This document shows positions 4,677 through 5,837 of a DNA stretch of 5,837 nt, piece by piece. Made by a program: the position numbers and the translations under genes. Origin of the DNA: a bacterium (lineage in GTDB: Bacteria; Patescibacteriota; Microgenomatia; Daviesbacterales; UBA10151); the NCBI GenBank assembly GCA_027364775.1, contig DAHXOS010000034.1, positions 1 through 5,837 of the forward strand, given 5' to 3'. Positions within the stretch are counted from its first letter, which is position 1. Each line of letters starts with the position of its first letter. The notes beneath the pieces are model-generated. The model ran no database searches, had not been told where the DNA came from, and saw nothing but the letters and a program-made list of their open reading frames with translations.

Positions 4677-5696
4677 ATGCCTTTTGAACAAGTTATGGAT
4701 GGATTGGCAGATTTAGCCAAACCTCAAGCAGAACAAATAGGTACAACCAAACAAGGTATGGGACCAACCAGTGCAGATAAAGCAGATAGAGTTGGATTTA
4801 GAGTCCATGATTTAAAAGAAAGAGATGATATTCTTTCCCGCTTAAAAAGATTATTACCAGCAAGAAGATTAATTTTTGATTTTTATACAAATCAAAGGGA
4901 GGATTATCAAAACTATTTTAAGTCCTCAGAATATGCAGCAGCAGTCCAAACTTTTGAATTAGATTATTATGCTGAGAGATTAAAGGATTGGCAATATAGG
5001 CTAGAGGCTTATTTGGATCGGGAAGATAATTTGGTAAGGCAAACTTTAAATAAGGGAGGAAGAATTTTACTTGAAGGCGCTCAGGGTACAATGCTAGATT
5101 ATAGAATTGGTTATCCATTTTGTACCCCTTCTGATACCACAGTTGGTGGTTTGCTAGCAGGTGCAATGATCTCTCCCAGTTGGGTTAGAAGTATAGATTT
5201 TAAAGCTGTAGGAATTCAAAAAGCTTGGGAAAGTAAGGTAGGTGGGGGACCTTTTCCAACAAAAATGCCAAATGAGGTTGCAGATTTATATAGAGATAAA
5301 ACTGAATATGGAGTTACTAGTGGTAGAGCCCGCCAGATGGGATGGCCAGATGGTGTAGCCTCACTGGCTTCTCAAGAAGCCAATGGATTTACTGATATTA
5401 TCATTACCAAGTTAGATATGTTAAAAGATAAAGGCCCGGTGAAATTTGGTATAGGTTATAAGTTAGATGGAAATAGTGTTCCATATCCAATAAGTGCTAG
5501 GGATTTAGCTAGGGTTAGACCAAGCTATGCTGAAAGAGAATATAATTTTGATTTAGATATTGCAGGAGCAACTGAATTAGCAGATTTAGGACCAGAAGAA
5601 TGGATGTTTTTAGATAGGCATATGAGATTTTACCCAGGAGCAATTCTTATGGCTGTAGGAACTGGTAGAGAAAATAGTGCAATGATCAGATTTTAG
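4677..5696 (+). CDS. purA: PurA C-terminal part, after the internal stop
   Basis: The frame is open from 4653, and the first ATG is at 4677, 24 nt after the stop. The 339-residue part holds the rest of PurA. IGTTKQGMGP (21-30) followed by DK..R is the IMP phosphate loop. EGAQGTMLD (133-141) is the central conserved motif. VGGGPFPTK (188-196) and TSGRARQMGWPD (214-225) carry the flexible aspartate and IMP loop with its arginines R217 and R219. TKLDML (244-249) is the guanine-recognition motif. GTGRENSAMI (328-337) is the C-terminal nucleotide-contacting strand. All are intact. No convincing Shine-Dalgarno precedes ATG 4677 (only AGGG about 12 nt before), so independent translation would be weak. 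It ends in TAG; readthrough there would add only six codons before TGA. Confidence 0.83.
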   Translation: MPFEQVMDGLADLAKPQAEQIGTTKQGMGPTSADKADRVGFRVHDLKERDDILSRLKRLLPARRLIFDFYTNQREDYQNYFKSSEYAAAVQTFELDYYAERLKDWQYRLEAYLDREDNLVRQTLNKGGRILLEGAQGTMLDYRIGYPFCTPSDTTVGGLLAGAMISPSWVRSIDFKAVGIQKAWESKVGGGPFPTKMPNEVADLYRDKTEYGVTSGRARQMGWPDGVASLASQEANGFTDIIITKLDMLKDKGPVKFGIGYKLDGNSVPYPISARDLARVRPSYAEREYNFDLDIAGATELADLGPEEWMFLDRHMRFYPGAILMAVGTGRENSAMIRF

Positions 5697-5737
5697 ATAC
5701 TGAAAAAGTTATGATACATTTGAGACAGTAACTACAA

Positions 5738-5837
5738 TTGCCAAGTGATTTTAACAAATTAATTTACACACTTCCTAAGTTTAGTAGAAAAGATTACATT
5801 TCCTTCATGAGAACTGTAGATAATGTTTTAGGTTTTG
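5738..5837 (+). CDS. Start of an unidentified gene, cut by the window edge
   Basis: After a TAA at 5729-5731 the plus strand is open to the right end, 33 codons from TTG 5738. The translation, LPSDFNKLIYTLPKFSRKDY then ISFMRTVDNVLGF, has a natural composition and similar codon choice to purA. TTG 5738 or ATG 5807 could be the start; no Shine-Dalgarno decides. It lies 41 bp after purA on the same strand and may be cotranscribed. I recognise no family in so short a piece. Confidence 0.4.
   Translation, partial: MPSDFNKLIYTLPKFSRKDYISFMRTVDNVLGF

Larger units (their letters stand above)
4338..5696 (+). pseudogene. purA: purA (adenylosuccinate synthetase) interrupted by one in-frame TAG
   Basis: The whole frame from ATG 4338 to TAG 5694-5696 is one purA gene of 453 codons, close to the family's usual 420-450 residues, with a single internal TAG at 4650-4652 (codon 105). 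The frame is unbroken across it. Upstream reads ARGVNVSNL. Downstream reads LSPRAHLIMPFEQ before the next ATG at 4677. This matches the usual family sequence there (in Bacillus subtilis roughly ENLRISNRAHVILPY, from memory). One base change (for example AAG, CAG, GAG, TAT or TGG to TAG) explains it; no indel is needed. The enzyme joins IMP and aspartate using GTP to make adenylosuccinate, the first committed step to AMP. Possibilities are a true nonsense mutation, an assembly or sequencing error, readthrough, or reinitiation giving two chains. No other decay is visible, so the event is recent or artefactual. Confidence 0.85.

Noticed and set aside
4918..5166. Minus-strand open frame of 82 codons inside purA
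   Set aside because: It is antisense to conserved PurA sequence, including the EGAQGT region, so it is a shadow of that gene.
4650..5696. Whole-genome reassignment of TAG to an amino acid
   Set aside because: purA also ends in TAG exactly where the family's C-terminus is expected, no amber-suppressor tRNA is present here, and I know of no TAG reassignment in candidate-phyla bacteria (the known change is TGA to Gly). It is not fully excluded, because readthrough of the final TAG would add only six codons.
1..5837. CRISPR array, insertion sequence or phage genes
   Set aside because: I saw no regularly spaced repeats, no transposase or integrase motifs and no terminal inverted repeats with target duplications.

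Overview
The window is an AT-rich piece of a bacterial chromosome. Several signs suggest a Candidate Phyla Radiation (Patescibacteria) genome. There is a membrane-anchored eight-cysteine protein with the ExC-xx-AG-PVMESYPR-C and CGDGIC...CPKDC motifs. The tRNA-Ile lacks an encoded CCA. Strong Shine-Dalgarno sites are scarce, and promoter-like -10 boxes sit almost on top of start codons. The lineage is an inference from style; there is no marker gene to settle it.

Layout. Positions 1-2483, minus strand: the first 827 codons of a very long protein that runs off the left edge. Its N-terminal third is an M48-type zinc metallopeptidase domain (HELGH) and the rest is unrecognised. Positions 2484-3004: no intact protein gene. 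This stretch holds a 42-codon startless reading-frame remnant, an intact minus-strand tRNA-Ile(GAU), a degenerate tRNA-like 5' half upstream of it, a third 13-nt copy of a tRNA 5' end downstream of it, and several inverted repeats. Positions 3005-3394, plus: the small membrane-anchored cysteine-rich protein. Positions 3509-4273, plus: a multi-spanning protein of the 'conserved TM helix' / MscS-related type with a visible internal duplication. Positions 4296-4337: a strong hairpin followed by T-rich DNA, overlapping a possible promoter. Positions 4338-5696, plus: adenylosuccinate synthetase (purA), complete in motifs from P-loop to C-terminus but split by one in-frame TAG at 4650-4652. Positions 5738-5837: the start of an unidentified open frame running off the right edge.

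The genes do not form one obvious pathway. The two left-most loci (M48 giant and tRNA) are read leftwards and the others rightwards. The most notable points are the single nonsense codon in an otherwise well-conserved purA, the very large M48 protein with an unknown C-terminal region, and the decayed tRNA cluster between the divergent transcription units.
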